From: Liolophura sinensis
Lineage: Eukaryota > Mollusca > Polyplacophora > Chitonida > Chitonidae
NCBI RefSeq assembly: GCF_032854445.1
Contig: NW_027018117.1
Location: 1 to 64,000, forward strand
Length of the DNA: 64,000 nucleotides
Direction: 5' to 3'
Shown: piece after piece, positions 27,532 through 40,183 of the stretch
Numbering within the stretch: the stretch's first letter is position 1
Layout of the letters: each line of letters starts with the position of its first letter
Position numbers and translations under genes: made by a program
Notes under the pieces: model-generated
Database searches by the model: none
What the model saw: the letters and a program-made list of their open reading frames with translations, nothing else
Told to the model about the DNA's origin: nothing

Positions 27532-30500
27532 GTGATTTTGTTATCAATGATCATTCAATTGTCGCTACAGCCAAAAGCATTGGTCGGAGAGCAACGCGGT
27601 TTGCACCATTCGATTTCTCGTCACAAAATACGTCGGATTAGCCTCTTACCAGCAGCACTGGAACAGTTTTTCCACTTTTGCATTTTTGCCTGGTCTTTTT
27701 GTTAATTGAAATCGGCTACACTGTACTATCTACCATTGCGACTGGTCATTACTATATTCAACTTTTGACTATAAGTTATGTGCCCTTCGGTAGCCCAGAA
27801 GACGTCAAATCTTTGGGCTAAGCCCATTTAACTCATCCAGCAATTGTCTTACCTCTAAGTCCAAGACAATCTCAATGTCTATATCTACGTGTAGAAAAAA
27901 CCACACCATTTGTACATAAAAAACACAAAGTACTAGATACAGTCTGCTGTAAAAAGTAGAATTGAACACTGACCCACATCAATAAGGTGCCAAAAGATGC
28001 GGAATTGGGCCAGGCATCGCAACTGTTTAAAAAATTGCAAATTTCCCTGGTTTCCATGGAGTAAGAACCGTTGTTAGCACGTGATTTTGTTATCAATGAT
28101 CATTCAATTGTCGCTACAGCCAAAAGCATTGGTCGGAGAGCAACGCGGTTTGCACCATTCGATTTCTCGTCACAAAATACGTCGGATTAGCTCCTTACCA
28201 GCAGCACTGGAACAGTTTTTCCACTTTTGCATTTTTTGCCTGGTCTTTTTGTTAATTGAAATCGGCTACACTGTACTATCTACCATTGCGACTGGTCATT
28301 ACTATATTCAACTTTTGACTATAAGTTATGTGCCCTTTGGTACCCCAGAAGACGTCAAATCTTTGGGCTAAGCCCATTTAACTCATCCAGCAATTGTCTT
28401 ACTTCTAAGTCCAAGACAATCTCAATGGTCTTTATCTACGTGTAGAAAAACCACACCATTTGTACATAAAAAACACAAAGTACTAGATACAGTGTGCTGT
28501 AAAAAGTACAATTGAACACTGACCCACATCAATAAGGTGCCAAAAGATGCGGAATTGGGCCAGGCATCGGCAGCTGTTTAAAAAATTGCAAATTTCCCTG
28601 GTTTCCATGGAGTAAGAGCCGTTTTTAGGCAAGTGATGTTGTCATCAATGATCATTCAATTGTCGCTACAGCCAAATGTATTGGTCGGAGAGCAACGCGG
28701 TTTGCACCATTCGATTTCTCGTCACAAAATTCGTCGGATTAGCCTCTTACCAGCAGCACTGGAACAGTTTTTCCACTTTTTGCATTTTTGCCTGGTCTTT
28801 TTGTTAATTGAAATCGGCTACACTGTACTATCTACCATCGCGACTGGTCATTACTATATTCAACATTTCACTATAAGTTATGTGCCCTTTTGGTACAACA
28901 GAAGACGTCAAATCTTTGGGCTAAGACCCATTTAACTCATCAGCAATTGTCTTACCTCTAAGTCTAAGACAATCTCAATGTCTATATCTACGTGTAGAAA
29001 AACCACACCATTTGTACATAAAAAAACACAAAGTACTAGATACAGTCTGCTGTAAAAAGTACAATTGAACACTGACCCACATCAATAAGGTGCCAAAAGA
29101 TGCGGAATTGGGCCAGGCATCGGCAGCTGTTTAAAAAATTGCAAATTTCCCTGGTTTCCATGGAGTAAGAGTCGTTTTTAGGCACGTGATGTTGTCATCA
29201 ATGATCATTCATATGTCGCTACAGCCAAAAGTATTGGTCGGAGTGCAACGTGGTTTGCACCATTCGATTTCTCGTCACAAAATACGTCGGATTAGCCTCT
29301 TACCAGCAGCACTGGAACAGTTTTTCCACTTTTGCATTTTTTGCCTGGTCTTTTTGTTAATTGAAATCGGCTACACTGTGCTATGTACCATCGCGACTGG
29401 TCATTACTATATTCAACTTTTGACTATAAGTTATGTGCCCTTTGGTAGCCCAGAAGACGTCAAATCTTTGGGCTAAGCCCAATTTAAACTCACCCGCAAT
29501 TGTCTTATTTCTAGGTCGAAGACAGTCTCAATGTCTATATCTACGTGTAGAAAAACCACACCATTTGTACATAAAAAACACAAAGTACTAGATACAGTGT
29601 GCTGTAAAAAGTACAATTGAACACTGACCCACATCAATAAGGTGTCAAAGATGCGGAATTGGGCCAGGCATCGCAGCTGTTTAAAAAATTGCTAATTTCC
29701 CTGGTTTCCATGGAGTAAGAACCGTTGTTAGGCACGTGATTTTGTTATCAATGATCATTCAATTGTCCGCTACAGCCAAAAGCATTGGTCGGAGAGCAAC
29801 GCGGTTTGCACCATTCGATTTCTCGTCACAAAAATACGTCGGATTAGCCTCTTACCAGCAGCACTGGAACAGTTTTTCCACTTTTGCATTTTTGCCTGGT
29901 CTTTTTGTTAATTGAAATCGGCTACACTGTACTATCTACCATTGCGACTGGTCATTACTTATTCAACTTTTGACTATAAGTTATGTGCCCTTCGGTAGCC
30001 CAGAAGACGTCAAATATTTGGGCTAAGCCCATTTAACTCATCCAGCAATTGTCTTACCTCTAAGTCCAAGACAATCTCAATGTCTATATCTACGTGTAGA
30101 AAAACCACACCATTTGTACATAAAAAACACAAAGTACTAGATACAGTTCTGCTGTAAAAAGTACAATTGAACACTGACCCACATCAATAAGGTGCCAAAA
30201 GATGCGGAATTGGGCCAGGCATCGCAACTGTTTAAAAATTGCAAATTTCCCTGGTTTCCATGGGAGTAAGGAACCGTTGTTAGGCACGTGATTTTGTTAT
30301 CAATGATCATTCAATTGTCGCTACAGCCAAAAAGCATTGGTCGGAGAGCAACGCGGTTTGCACCATTCGATTTCTCGTCACAAAATACGTCGGATTAGCT
30401 CCTTACCAGCAGCACTGGACAGTTTTTCCACTTTTGCATTTTTGCCTGGTCTTTTTGTTAATTGAAATCGGCTACACTGTACTATCTACCATTGCGACTG

Positions 30501-31942
30501 GTCATTACTATATTCAACTTTTGACTATAAGTATGTGCCCTTTGGTACCCCAGAAGACGTCAAATCTTTGGGCTAAGCCCATTTAACTCATCCAGCAATT
30601 GTCTTACTTCTAAGTCCAAGACAATCTCAATTGTCTATATCTACGTGTAGAAAAACCACACCATTTGTACATAAAAAACACAAAGTACTAGATACAGTGT
30701 GCTGTAAAAAGTACAATTGAACACTGACCCACATCAATAAGGTGCCAAAAGATGCGGAATTGGGCCAGGCATCGGCAGCTGTTTAAAAAATTGCAAATTT
30801 CCCTGGTTTCCATGGAGTAAGAGCCGTTCTAGGCAAGTGATGTTGTCATCAATGATCATTCAATTGTTCGCTACAGCCAAATGTATTGGTCGGAGAGCAA
30901 CGCGGTTTGCACCATTCGATTTCTCGTCACAAAATTCGTCGGATTAGCCTCTTACCAGCAGCACTGGAACAGTTTTTCCACTTTTGCATTTTTGCCTGGT
31001 CTTTTTCTTAATTGAAATCGGCTACACTGTACTATCTACCATCGCGGACTGGTCATTACTATATTCAACATTTCACTATAAGTTATGTGCCCTTTTGGTT
31101 TGCCCAGAAGACGTCAAATCTTTGGGCTAAGCCCATTTAACTCATCCAGCAATTGTCTTACTCTAAGTCCAAGACAATCTCAATGTCTATATCTACGTGT
31201 AGAAAAACCACACCATTTGTACATAAAAAACACAAAGTACTAGATACAGTCTGCTGTAAAAAGTACAATTGAACACTGACCCACATCAATAAGTGCCAAA
31301 AGATGCGGAATTGGGCCAGGCATCGGCAGCTGTTTAAAAAATTGCAAATTTCCCTGGTTTCCATGGAGTAAGAGTCGTTTTTAGGCACGTGATGTTGTCA
31401 TCAATGATCATTCATATGTCGCAACAGCCAAAAGTATTGGTCGGAGTGCAACGTGGTTTGCACCAATTCGATTTCTCGTCACAAAATACGTCGGATTAGC
31501 CTCTTACCAGCAGCACTGGAACAGTTTTTCCACTTTTGCATTTTTTGCCTGGTCTTTTTGTTAATTGAAATCGGCTACACTGTGCTATGTACCATCGCGA
31601 CTGGTCATTACTATATTCAACTTTTGACTATAAGTTATGTGCCCTTTGGTAGCAAAGAAGACGTCAAATCTTTTGGCTAAGCCCCATTTAAACTCACCCA
31701 GCAATTGTGTTATTTCTAGGTCGAAGACAATCTCAATGTCTATATCTACGTGTAGAAAAACCACACCATTTGTACATAAAAAACACAAAGTACTAGATAC
31801 AGTGTGCTGTAAAAAGTACAATTGAACACTGACCCACATCAATAAGGTGCCAAAGATGCGGAATTGGGCCAGGCATCGGCAGCTGTTTAAAAAATTGCAA
31901 ATTTTCCCTGGTTTCCATGGAGTAAGAGCCGTTTCTAGGCAA
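27532..31942. repeat. 4-monomer higher-order repeat, two copies (~2.2 kb each)
   Basis: Unit 1 starts at 27532, 28081, 28633, 29186; unit 2 at 29736, 30288, 30837, 31389. Markers in order: GATTTTGTTATC with CTTCGGTAGCC and TTACCTCTAAG; GATTTTGTTATC with TTAGCTCC and TTTGGTACCCC; GCAAGTGATG with AAATTCGTCGG and AACATTTCAC; GAGTCGTTTTTAGG with TCATATGTCGC and GAGTGCAACGTGG. The next monomer (31943) repeats the third type. Many differences between the two units are single-base insertions or deletions. Confidence 0.88.
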
Positions 31943-33038
31943 GTGATGTTGTCATCAATGATCATTCAATTGTCGCTACAGCCAAATGTATTGGTCGGAG
32001 AGCAACGTGGTTTGCACCATTCGATTTCTCGTCACAAAATTCGTCGGATTAGCCTCTTACCAGCAGCACTGGAACAGTTTTTCCACTTTTGCATTTTTGC
32101 CTGGTCTTTTTGTTAATTGAAATCGGCTACACTGTACTATCTACCATCGCGACTGGTCATTACTATATTCAACATTTCACTATAAGTTATGTGCCCTTTG
32201 GTTGCCCAGAAGACGTCAAATCTTTGGGCTAAGCCCATTTAACTCACCCAGCAATTGTCTTATTTCTAGGTCGAAGACAATCTCAATGTCTATATCTACG
32301 TGTAGAAAAACCACACCATTTGTACATAAAAAACACAAAGTACTAGATACAGTGTGCTGTAAAAAGTACAATTGAACACTGACCCACATCAATAAGGTGC
32401 CAAAAGATGCGGAATTGGGCCAGGCATCGCAGCTGTTTAAAAAATTGCTAATTTCCCTGAATTCCATGGAGTAAGAACCGTTGTTAGGCACCTGATTTTG
32501 TTATAAATGATCATTCAATTGTCGCTACAGCCAAAGGCATTGGTCGGAGAGCAACGCGGTTTGCACCATTCGATTTCTCGTCACAAAATACGTTGGATTA
32601 GCCTCTTACCAGCAGCACTGGAACAGTTTTTCCACTTTTGCATTTTTGCCTGGTCTTTTTGTTAATTGAAATCGGCTACACTGTACTATCTACCATTGCG
32701 ACTGGTCAATACTATATTCAACTTTTGACTATAAGTTATGTGCCCTTTGGTAGCAAAGAAGACGTCAAATCTTTGGGCTAAGCCCATTTAACTCATCCAG
32801 CAATTGTCTTACTTCTAAGTCCAAGACAATCTCAATGTCTTTATCTACGTGTAGAAAAACCACACCATTTGTACATAAAAAACACAAAGTACTAGATACA
32901 GTCTGCTGTAAAAAGTACAATTGAACACTGACTCACATCAATAAGGTGCCAAAAGATGCGGAATTGGGCCAGGCATCGGCAGCTGTTTAAAAAATTGCAA
33001 ATTTCCCTGGTTTCCATGGAGTAAGAGCCGTTTTTAGG

Positions 33039-33071
33039 CACGTGATGTTGTCATCAATGATCATTCAATTG
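33039..33071. repeat. Dyad-symmetry cluster at monomer start (reference copy)
   Basis: Four inverted symmetries lie within 33 bp: CACGTG (33039-33044), TGATG-TTGT-CATCA (33043-33056), the 10 bp palindrome AATGATCATT (33056-33065) and CAATTG (33066-33071). AATGATCATT recurs in essentially every monomer; I noticed one altered copy, near 24797. CACGTG is kept in about 97 of 117 starts. It is lost in the CACATTATG, GCAAGTG and GGTAAGTG subtypes and a few single copies. Function is unknown. Dyad-rich satellites have been proposed to form non-B DNA at some centromeres. Confidence 0.8.
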
Positions 33072-33323
33072 TCGCTACAGCCAAAAGTATTGGTCGGAGA
33101 GCAACGTGGTTTGCACCATTCGATTTCTCGTCACAAAATACGTCGGATTAGCCTCTTACCAGCAGCACTGGAACAGTTTTTCCACTTTTGCATTTTTGCC
33201 TGGTCTTTTTGTTAATTGAAATCGGCTACACTGTACTATCTACCATTGCGACTGGTCATTACTATATTCAACTTTAGACTATAAGTTATGTGCCCTTTGG
33301 TACCCCAGAAGACGTCAAATCTT

Positions 33324-33336
33324 TGGGCTAAGCCCA
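33324..33336. repeat. Short perfect hairpin TGGGCT-A-AGCCCA
   Basis: A 6 bp stem with a single central base, present in most monomers. Several subtypes break it: GGGCTCAGCCC (centre changed), GGGCTATGCCC (44582 and 47331), AAGCCTATT (zone D) and AAACGC or AAACCC (zone A). It also carries the TAA that ends one open frame in most monomers. Confidence 0.75.
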
Positions 33337-33393
33337 TTTAACTCATCCAGCAATTGTCTTACTTCTAAGTCCAAGACAATCTCAATGTCTTTA

Positions 33394-33405
33394 TCTACGT
33401 GTAGA
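33394..33405. repeat. Short inverted repeat TCTAC-GT-GTAGA
   Basis: A 5 bp inverted repeat around GT, among the least variable parts of the monomer. I saw single changes near 33944 (ATATCCACGTG) and near 26231 (TTTACTACG). No function can be assigned. Confidence 0.7.
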
Positions 33406-35240
33406 AAAACCACACCATTTGTACATAAAAAACACAAAGTACTAGATACAGTCTGCTGTAAAAAGTACAATTGAACACTGACCCACATCAATAAGGTGCC
33501 AAAAGATGCGGAATTGGGCCAGGCATCGGCAGCTATTTAAAAAATTGCAAATTTCCCTGGTTTCCATGGAGTAAGAGCCGTTTCTAGGCACGTGATGTTG
33601 TCATCAATGATCATTCAATTGTCGCTACAGCCAAAAGTATTGGTCGGAGAGCAACGTGGTTTGCACCATTCGATTTCTCGTCACAAAATACGTCGGATTA
33701 GCCTCTTACCAGCAGCACTGGAACAGTTTTTCCACTTTTGCATTTTTGCCTGGTTTTTTTGTTAATTGAAATCGGCTACACTGTGCTATGTACCATCGCG
33801 ACTGGTCATTACTATATTCAACATTTGACTATAAGTTATGTGCCCTTTGGTTGCCCAGAAGACGTCAAATCTTTGGGCTAAGCCCATTTAACTCACCCAG
33901 CAATTGTCTTATTTCTAGGTCGAAGACAATCTCAATGTCTATATCCACGTGTAGAAAAACCACACCATTTGTACATAAAAAACACAAAGTACTAGATACA
34001 GTGTGCTGTAAAAAGTACAATTGAACACTGACCCACATCAATAAGGTGCCAAAAGATGCGGAATTGGGCCAGGCATCGCAGCTGTTTAAAAAATTGCTAA
34101 TTTCCCTGGATTATATGGAGTAAGAACCGTTGTTAGGCACGTGATTTTGTTATCAATGATCATTCAATTGTCGCTACAGCCAAATGTATTGGTCGGAGAG
34201 CAACGCGGTTTGCACCATTCGATTTCTCGTCACAAAATACGTCGGATTAGCCTCTTACCAGCAGCACTGGAACAGTTTTTCCACTTTTGCATTTTTGCCT
34301 GGTCTTTTTGTTAATTGAAATCGGCTACACTGTACTATCTACCATTGCGACTGGTCAATACTATATTCAACTTTTGACTATAAGTTATGTGCCCTTTGGT
34401 AGCAAAGAAGACGTCAAATCTTTGGGCTAAGCCCATTTAACTCATCCAGCAATTGTCTTACTTCTAAGTCCAAGACAATCTCAATGTCTTTATCTACGTG
34501 TAGAAAAACCACACCATTTGTACATAAAAAACACAAAGTACTAGATACAGTCTGCTGTAAAAAGTACAATTGAACACTGACTCACATCAATAAGGTGCCA
34601 AAAGATGCGGAATTGGGCCAGGCATCGGCAGCTGTTTAAAAAATTGCAAATTTCCCTGGTTTCCATGGAGTAAGAGCCGTTTTTAGGCACGTGATGTTGT
34701 CATCAATGATCATTCAATTGTCGCTACAGCCAAAAGTATTGGTCGGAGAGCAACGTGGTTTGCACCATTCGATTTCTCGTCACAAAATACGTCGGATTAG
34801 CCTCTTACCAGCAGCACTGGAACAGTTTTTCCACTTTTGCATTTTTGCCTGGTCTTTTTGTTAATTGAAATCGGCTACACTGTACTATCTACCATTGCGA
34901 CTGGTCATTACTATATTCAACTTTTGACTATAAGTTATGTGCCCTTTGGTACCCCAGAAGACGTCAAATCTTTGGGCTAAGCCCATTTAACTCATCCAGC
35001 AATTGTCTTACTTCTAAGTCCAAGACAATCTCAATGTCTATATCTACGTGTAGAAAAACCACACCATTTGTACATAAAAAACACAAAGTACTAGATACAG
35101 TCTGCTGTAAAAAGTACAATTGAACACTGACCCACATCAATAAGGTGCCAAAAGATGCGGAATTGGGTCAGGCATCGGCAGCTGTTTAAAAAATTGCAAA
35201 TTTCCCTGGTTTCCATGGAGTAAGAGTCGTTTTTAGGCAC

Positions 35241-36600
35241 GTGATGTTGTCATCAATGATCATTCAATTGTCGCTACAGCCAAAAGTATTGGTCGGAGTG
35301 CAACGTGGTTTGCACCATTCGATTTCTCGTCACAAAATACGTCGGATTAGCCTCTTACCAGCAGCACTGGGACAGTTTTTCCACTATTTTTGCCTGGTCT
35401 TTTTGTTAATTGAAATCGGCTACACTGTGCCATGTACCATCGCGACTGGTCATTACTATATTCAACTTTTGACTATAAGTTATGTGCCCTTCGGCAGCCC
35501 AGAAGACGTCAAATCTTTGGGCTAGCCCATTTAACTCACCCAGCAATTGTGTTATTTCTAGGTCGAAGACAATCTCAATGTCTATATCTACGTGTAGAAA
35601 AACCACACCATTTGTACATAAAAAACACAAAAGTACTAGATACAGTGTGCTGTAAAAAGTACAATTGAACACCTGACCCACATCAATAAGGTGCCAAAAG
35701 ATGTGGAATTGGGCCAGGCATCGCAGCTGTTTAAAAAATTGCAAATTTCCCTGGTTTCCATGGAGTAAGAGCCGTTTTCTAGGCACGTGATGTTGTCATC
35801 AATGATCATTCAATTGTCGCTACAGCCAAAAGTATTGGTCGGAGAGCAACGCGGTTTGCACCATTCGATTTCTCGTCACAAAATACGTCGGATTAGCCTC
35901 TTACCAGCAGCACTGGAACAGTTTTTCCACTTTTGCATTTTTGCCTGGTCTTTTTGTTAATTGAAATCGGCTACACTGTACTATGTACCATCGCGACTGG
36001 TCATTACTATATTCAACTTTTGACTATAAGTTATGTGCCCTTCGGTAGCCAAGAAGGACGTCAAATCTTTGGTGCTAAGCCCATTTAACTCATCCAGCAA
36101 TTGTCTTTCCTCTAAGTCCAAGACAATCTCAATGTCTATATCTACGTGTAGAAAAACCACACCATTTGTACATAAAAAACACAAAGTACTAGATACGTCT
36201 GCTGTAAAAAGTACAATTGAACACTGACCCACATCAATAAGGTGCCAAAAGAATGCGGAATTGGGCCAGGCATCGGCAGCTGTTTAAAAAATTGCAAATT
36301 TCCCTGGTTTCCATGGAGTAAGAACCGTTGTTAGGCACGTGATTTGTCATCAATGATCATTCAATTGTAGCTACAGCCAAAAGTATTGGTCGGAGAGCAA
36401 CGCGGTTTGCACCATTCGATTTCTCGTCACAAAATACGTCGATTAGCCTCTTACCAGCAGCAATGGAACAGTTTTTCCACTTTTGCATTTTTGCCTGGTC
36501 TTTTTGTTAATTGAAATCGGCTACACTGTACTATGTACCATCGCGACTGGTCATTACTATATTCAACTTTTGACTATAAGTTATGTGCCCTTTGGTAGCC
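35241..36600. repeat. Displaced duplicate, indel-laden copy (partner 41834-43195)
   Basis: Monomers 35241, 35787 and the first part of 36339 share private markers with 41834, 42383 and 42933: GTGCCATG, CGGCAGCCC and AGATGTGG; CGGTAGCCAAGAAG with GTCTTTCCTC; TGTAGCTACAGCC with CAGCAATGG. The distance is ~6.59 kb, twelve monomers. This copy has at least ten small indels not in its partner, for example near 35385, 35523, 35631, 35671, 35776, 36055, 36073, 36196, 36252 and 36441. Confidence 0.85.
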
Positions 36601-38535
36601 CAGAAGACGTCAAATCTTTGGGCTAAGCCCATTTAACTCATCCAGCAATTGTCTTACTTCTAAGTCCAAGACAATCTCAATGTCTTTATCTACGTGTAGA
36701 AAACCACACCTTTTGTACATAAAAAACACAAAGTACTAGATACAGTCTGCTGTAAAAAGTACAATTGAACACTGACCCACATCAATAAGGTGCCAAAAGA
36801 TGCGGAATTGGGCCAGGCATCGCAGCTGTTTAAAAAATTGCTAATTTCCCTGGTTTCCATGGAGAAAGAACCGTTGTTAGGCACGTGATTTTGTTATCAA
36901 TGATCATTCAATTGTCGCTACAGCCAAAAGCATTGGTCGGAGAGCAACGCGGTTTGCACCATTCGATTTCTCGTCACAAATACGTCGGATTAGCCTCTTA
37001 CCAGCAGCACTGGAACAGTTTTTCCACTTTTGCATTTTTGCCTGGTCTTTTTGTTAATTGAAATCGGCTACACTGTACTATCTACCATTGCGACTGGTCA
37101 TTACTATATTCAACTTTTGACTATAAGTTATGTGCCCTTCGGTAGCCCAGAAGACGTCAAATCTTTGGGCTAAAGCCCATTTAACTCATCCAGCAATTGT
37201 CTTACCTCTAAGTCCAAGAACAATCTCATTGTCTATATCTACGTGTAGAAAAAACCACACCATTTGTACATAAAAAAACACAAAGTACTAGATTACAGTC
37301 TGCTGTAAAAAGTACAATTGAACACTGACCCACATCAATAAGGTGCCAAAAGATGCGGAATTGGGCCAGGCATCGGCAGCTGTTTAAAAAATTGCAAATT
37401 TCCCTGGTTTTCCATGGAGTAAGAGTCGTTTTTTAGGCACGTGATGTTGTCATCAATGATCATTCATATGTCGCTACAGCCAAAAGTATTGGTCGGAGTG
37501 CAACGTGGTTTGCACCATTCGATTTCTCGTCACAAAATACGTCGGATTAGCCTCTTACCAGCAGCACTGGAACAGTTTTTCCACTTTTGCATTTTTGCCT
37601 GGTCTTTTTGTTAATTGAAATCGGCTACACTGTGCTATGTACCATCGCGACTGGTCATTACTATATTCAACTTTTGACTATAAGTTATGTGCCCTTTGGT
37701 AGCAAAGAAGACGTCAAATCTTGGGCTAAGCCATTTAACTCACCCAGCAATTGTCTTATTTCTAAGTCCAAGACAATCTCAATGTCTTTATCTACGTGTA
37801 GAACACACCATTTTGTACATAAAAAACACAAAGTACTAGATACAGTGTGCTGTAAAAAGTACAATTGAACACTGACCCACATCAATAAGGTGCCAAAAGA
37901 TGCGGAATTGGGCAGGCATCGGCAACTGTTTTAAAAAATTGCAAATTTCCCTGGTTTCCATGGAGTAAGAACCGTTGTTAGGCACTTGATTTTGTCATCA
38001 ATGATCATTCAATTGTCGCTACAGCCAAAAGCATTGGTCGGAGAGCAACGCGGTTTGCACCATTCGATTTCTCGTCACAAAATACGTCGGATTAGCTCCT
38101 TACCAGCAGCACTGGAACAGTTTTTCCACTTTTGCATTTTTGCCTGGTCTTTTTGTTAATTGAAATCGGCTACACTGTACTATCTACCATTGCGACTGGT
38201 CATTACTATATTCAACTTTTGACTATAAGTTATGTGCCCTTTGGTACCCCAGAAGACGTCAAATCTTTGGGCTAAGCCCATTTAACTCATCCAGCAATTG
38301 TCTTACTTCTAAGTCCAAGACAATCTCAATGTCTATATCTACGTGTAGAAAAACCACACCATTTGTACATAAAAAACACAAAGTACTAGATACAGTCTGC
38401 TGTAAAAAGTACAATTGAACACTGACCCACATCAATAAGGTGCCAAAAGATGCGGAATTTGGCCAGGCATCGGCAGCTGTTTAAAAAATTGCAAATTTCC
38501 CTGGTTTCCATGGAGTAAGAGCCGTTGTTAGGCAC

Positions 38536-40183
38536 GTGATGTTGTCATCAATGATCATTCAATTGTCGCTACAGCCAAAAGCATTGGTCGGAGAGCAACG
38601 CGGTTTGCACCATTCGATTTCTCGTCAGAAAATACGTCGGATTAGCCTCTTACCAGCAGCACTGGAACAGTTTTTCCACTTTTGCATTTTTGCCTGGTCT
38701 TTTTGTTAATTGAAATCGGCTACACTGTACTATCTACCATTGCGACTGGTCATTACTATATTCAACATTTGACTATAAGTTATGTGCCCTTTGGTACCCC
38801 AGAAGACGTCAAATCTTTGGGCTAAGCCCATTTAACTCATCCAGCAATTGTCTTACTTCTAAGTCCAAGACAATCTCAACGTCTTTATCTACGTGTAGAA
38901 AAACCACACCATTTGTACATAAAAAACACAAAGTACTAGATACAGTGTGCTGTAAAAAGTACAATTGAACACTGACCCACATCAATAAGGTGCCAAAAGA
39001 TGCGGAATTGGGCCAGGCATCGCAGCTGTTTAAAAAATTGCTAATTTCCCTGGTTTCCATGGAGTAAGAACCGTTGTTAGGCACGTGATTTTGTTATCAA
39101 TGATCATTCAATTGTCGCTACAGCCAAAAGTATTGGTCGGAGTGCAACGCGGTTTGCACCATTCGATTTCTCGTCACAAAATACGTCGGATTAGCCTCTT
39201 ACCAGCAGCACTGGAACAGTTTTTCCACTTTTGCATTTTTGCCTGGTCTTTTTGTTAATTGAAATCGGCTACACTGTGCTATGTACCATCGCGACTGGTC
39301 ATTACTATATTCAACTTTTGACTATAAGTTATGTGCCCTTTGGTAGCCCAGAAGACGTCAAATCTTTGGGCTAAGCCCATTTAACTCACCCAGCAATTGT
39401 CTTATTTCTAGGTCGAAGACAATCTCAATGTCTATATCTACGTGTAGAAAAACCACACCATTTGTACATAAAAAACACAAAGTACTAGATACAGTCTGCT
39501 GTAGAAAGTACAATTGAACACTGACCCACATCAATAAGGTGCCAAAAGATGCGGAATTTGGCCAGGCATCGGCAGCTGTTTAAAAAATTGCAAATTTCCC
39601 TGGTTTCCATGGAGTAAGAGCCGTTGTTAGGCACGTGATGTTGTCATCAATGATCATTCAATTGTCGCTACAGCCAAAAGCATTGGTCGGAGAGCAACGC
39701 GGTTTGCACCATTCGATTTCTCGTCAGAAAATACGTCGGATTAGCCTCTTACCAGCAGCACTGGAACAGTTTTTCCACTTTTGCATTTTTGCCTGGTCTT
39801 TTTGTTAATTGAAATCGGCTACACTGTACTATCTACCATTGCGACTGGTCATTACTATATTCAACTTTTGACTATAAGTTATGTGCCCTTTGGTACCCCA
39901 GAAGACGTCAAATCTTTGGGCTAAGCCCATTTAACTCATCCAGCAATTGTCTTACTTCTAAGTCCAAGACAATCTCAACGTCTTTATCTACGTGTAGAAA
40001 AACCACACCATTTGTACATAAAAAACACAAAGTACTAGATACAGCGTGCTGTAAAAAGTACAATTGAACACTGACCCACATCAATAAGGTGCCAAAAGAT
40101 GCGGAATTGGGCCAGGCATCGCAGCTGTTTAAAAAATTGCTAATTTCCCTGGTTTCCATGGAGTAAGAACCGTTGTTAGGCAC
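38536..40183. repeat. Alternating subtype repeated at 1.1 kb (38536 and 39635)
   Basis: Monomers 38536 and 39635 share GAGCCGTTGTTAGG, CCAAAAGCATTGG, CGTCAGAAAATACG, TTTGGTACCCC and CTCAACGTC, and both lead into a GATTTTGTTATC monomer. The monomer between them (39085) is different: GAGTGCAACGCGG, GTGCTATG and TTATTTCTAGG. Confidence 0.82.

Larger units (their letters stand above)
33042..33591. repeat. Reference monomer (550 bp) showing typical internal layout
   Basis: Chosen as a clean typical copy. From the start it has a dyad-rich cluster (33039-33071), an attTGGTCGGAGAG segment near 33090, an attCGATTTCTCGTCAC segment near 33120, a T-rich stretch (about 33175-33215), TACACTGTACTA, GACGTC at 33311-33316, a TGGGCT/AGCCCA hairpin (33324-33336), a TCTAC/GTAGA hairpin (33394-33405), an A-rich segment with ACATAAAAAACAC, then CCATGG at 33564-33569 before the next start. 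I found no convincing internal subrepeat apart from a weak ~20 bp similarity between the TTGCATTTTTGCCTGG and TTGCAAATTTCCCTGG segments. Confidence 0.9.
32492..35240. repeat. Two-monomer block repeated at 1649 bp
   Basis: Monomers 32492 and 33042 match 34141 and 34691. Shared markers are GGTCAATAC, GGTAGCAAAGAAG and CTGACTCACATC in the first, and GAGCCGTTTTTAGG with GCAACGTGG in the second. The monomer between them (33592) and the one after (35241) are of different subtypes, so this is a displaced duplication rather than a clean trimer. Spacing here is regular (549-550 bp), unlike the flanking indel-rich stretches. Confidence 0.82.

Noticed and set aside
33091-33180. Possible RNA polymerase III internal promoter: TGGTCGGAGAG (A-box-like), CATTCGATTTC (B-box-like) and a T5 run downstream
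   Set aside because: The B-box match is about 8 of 11, the A-box match is poor, and the two lie only 26 bp apart start to start, closer than usual. No tRNA or SINE fold can be drawn around them.
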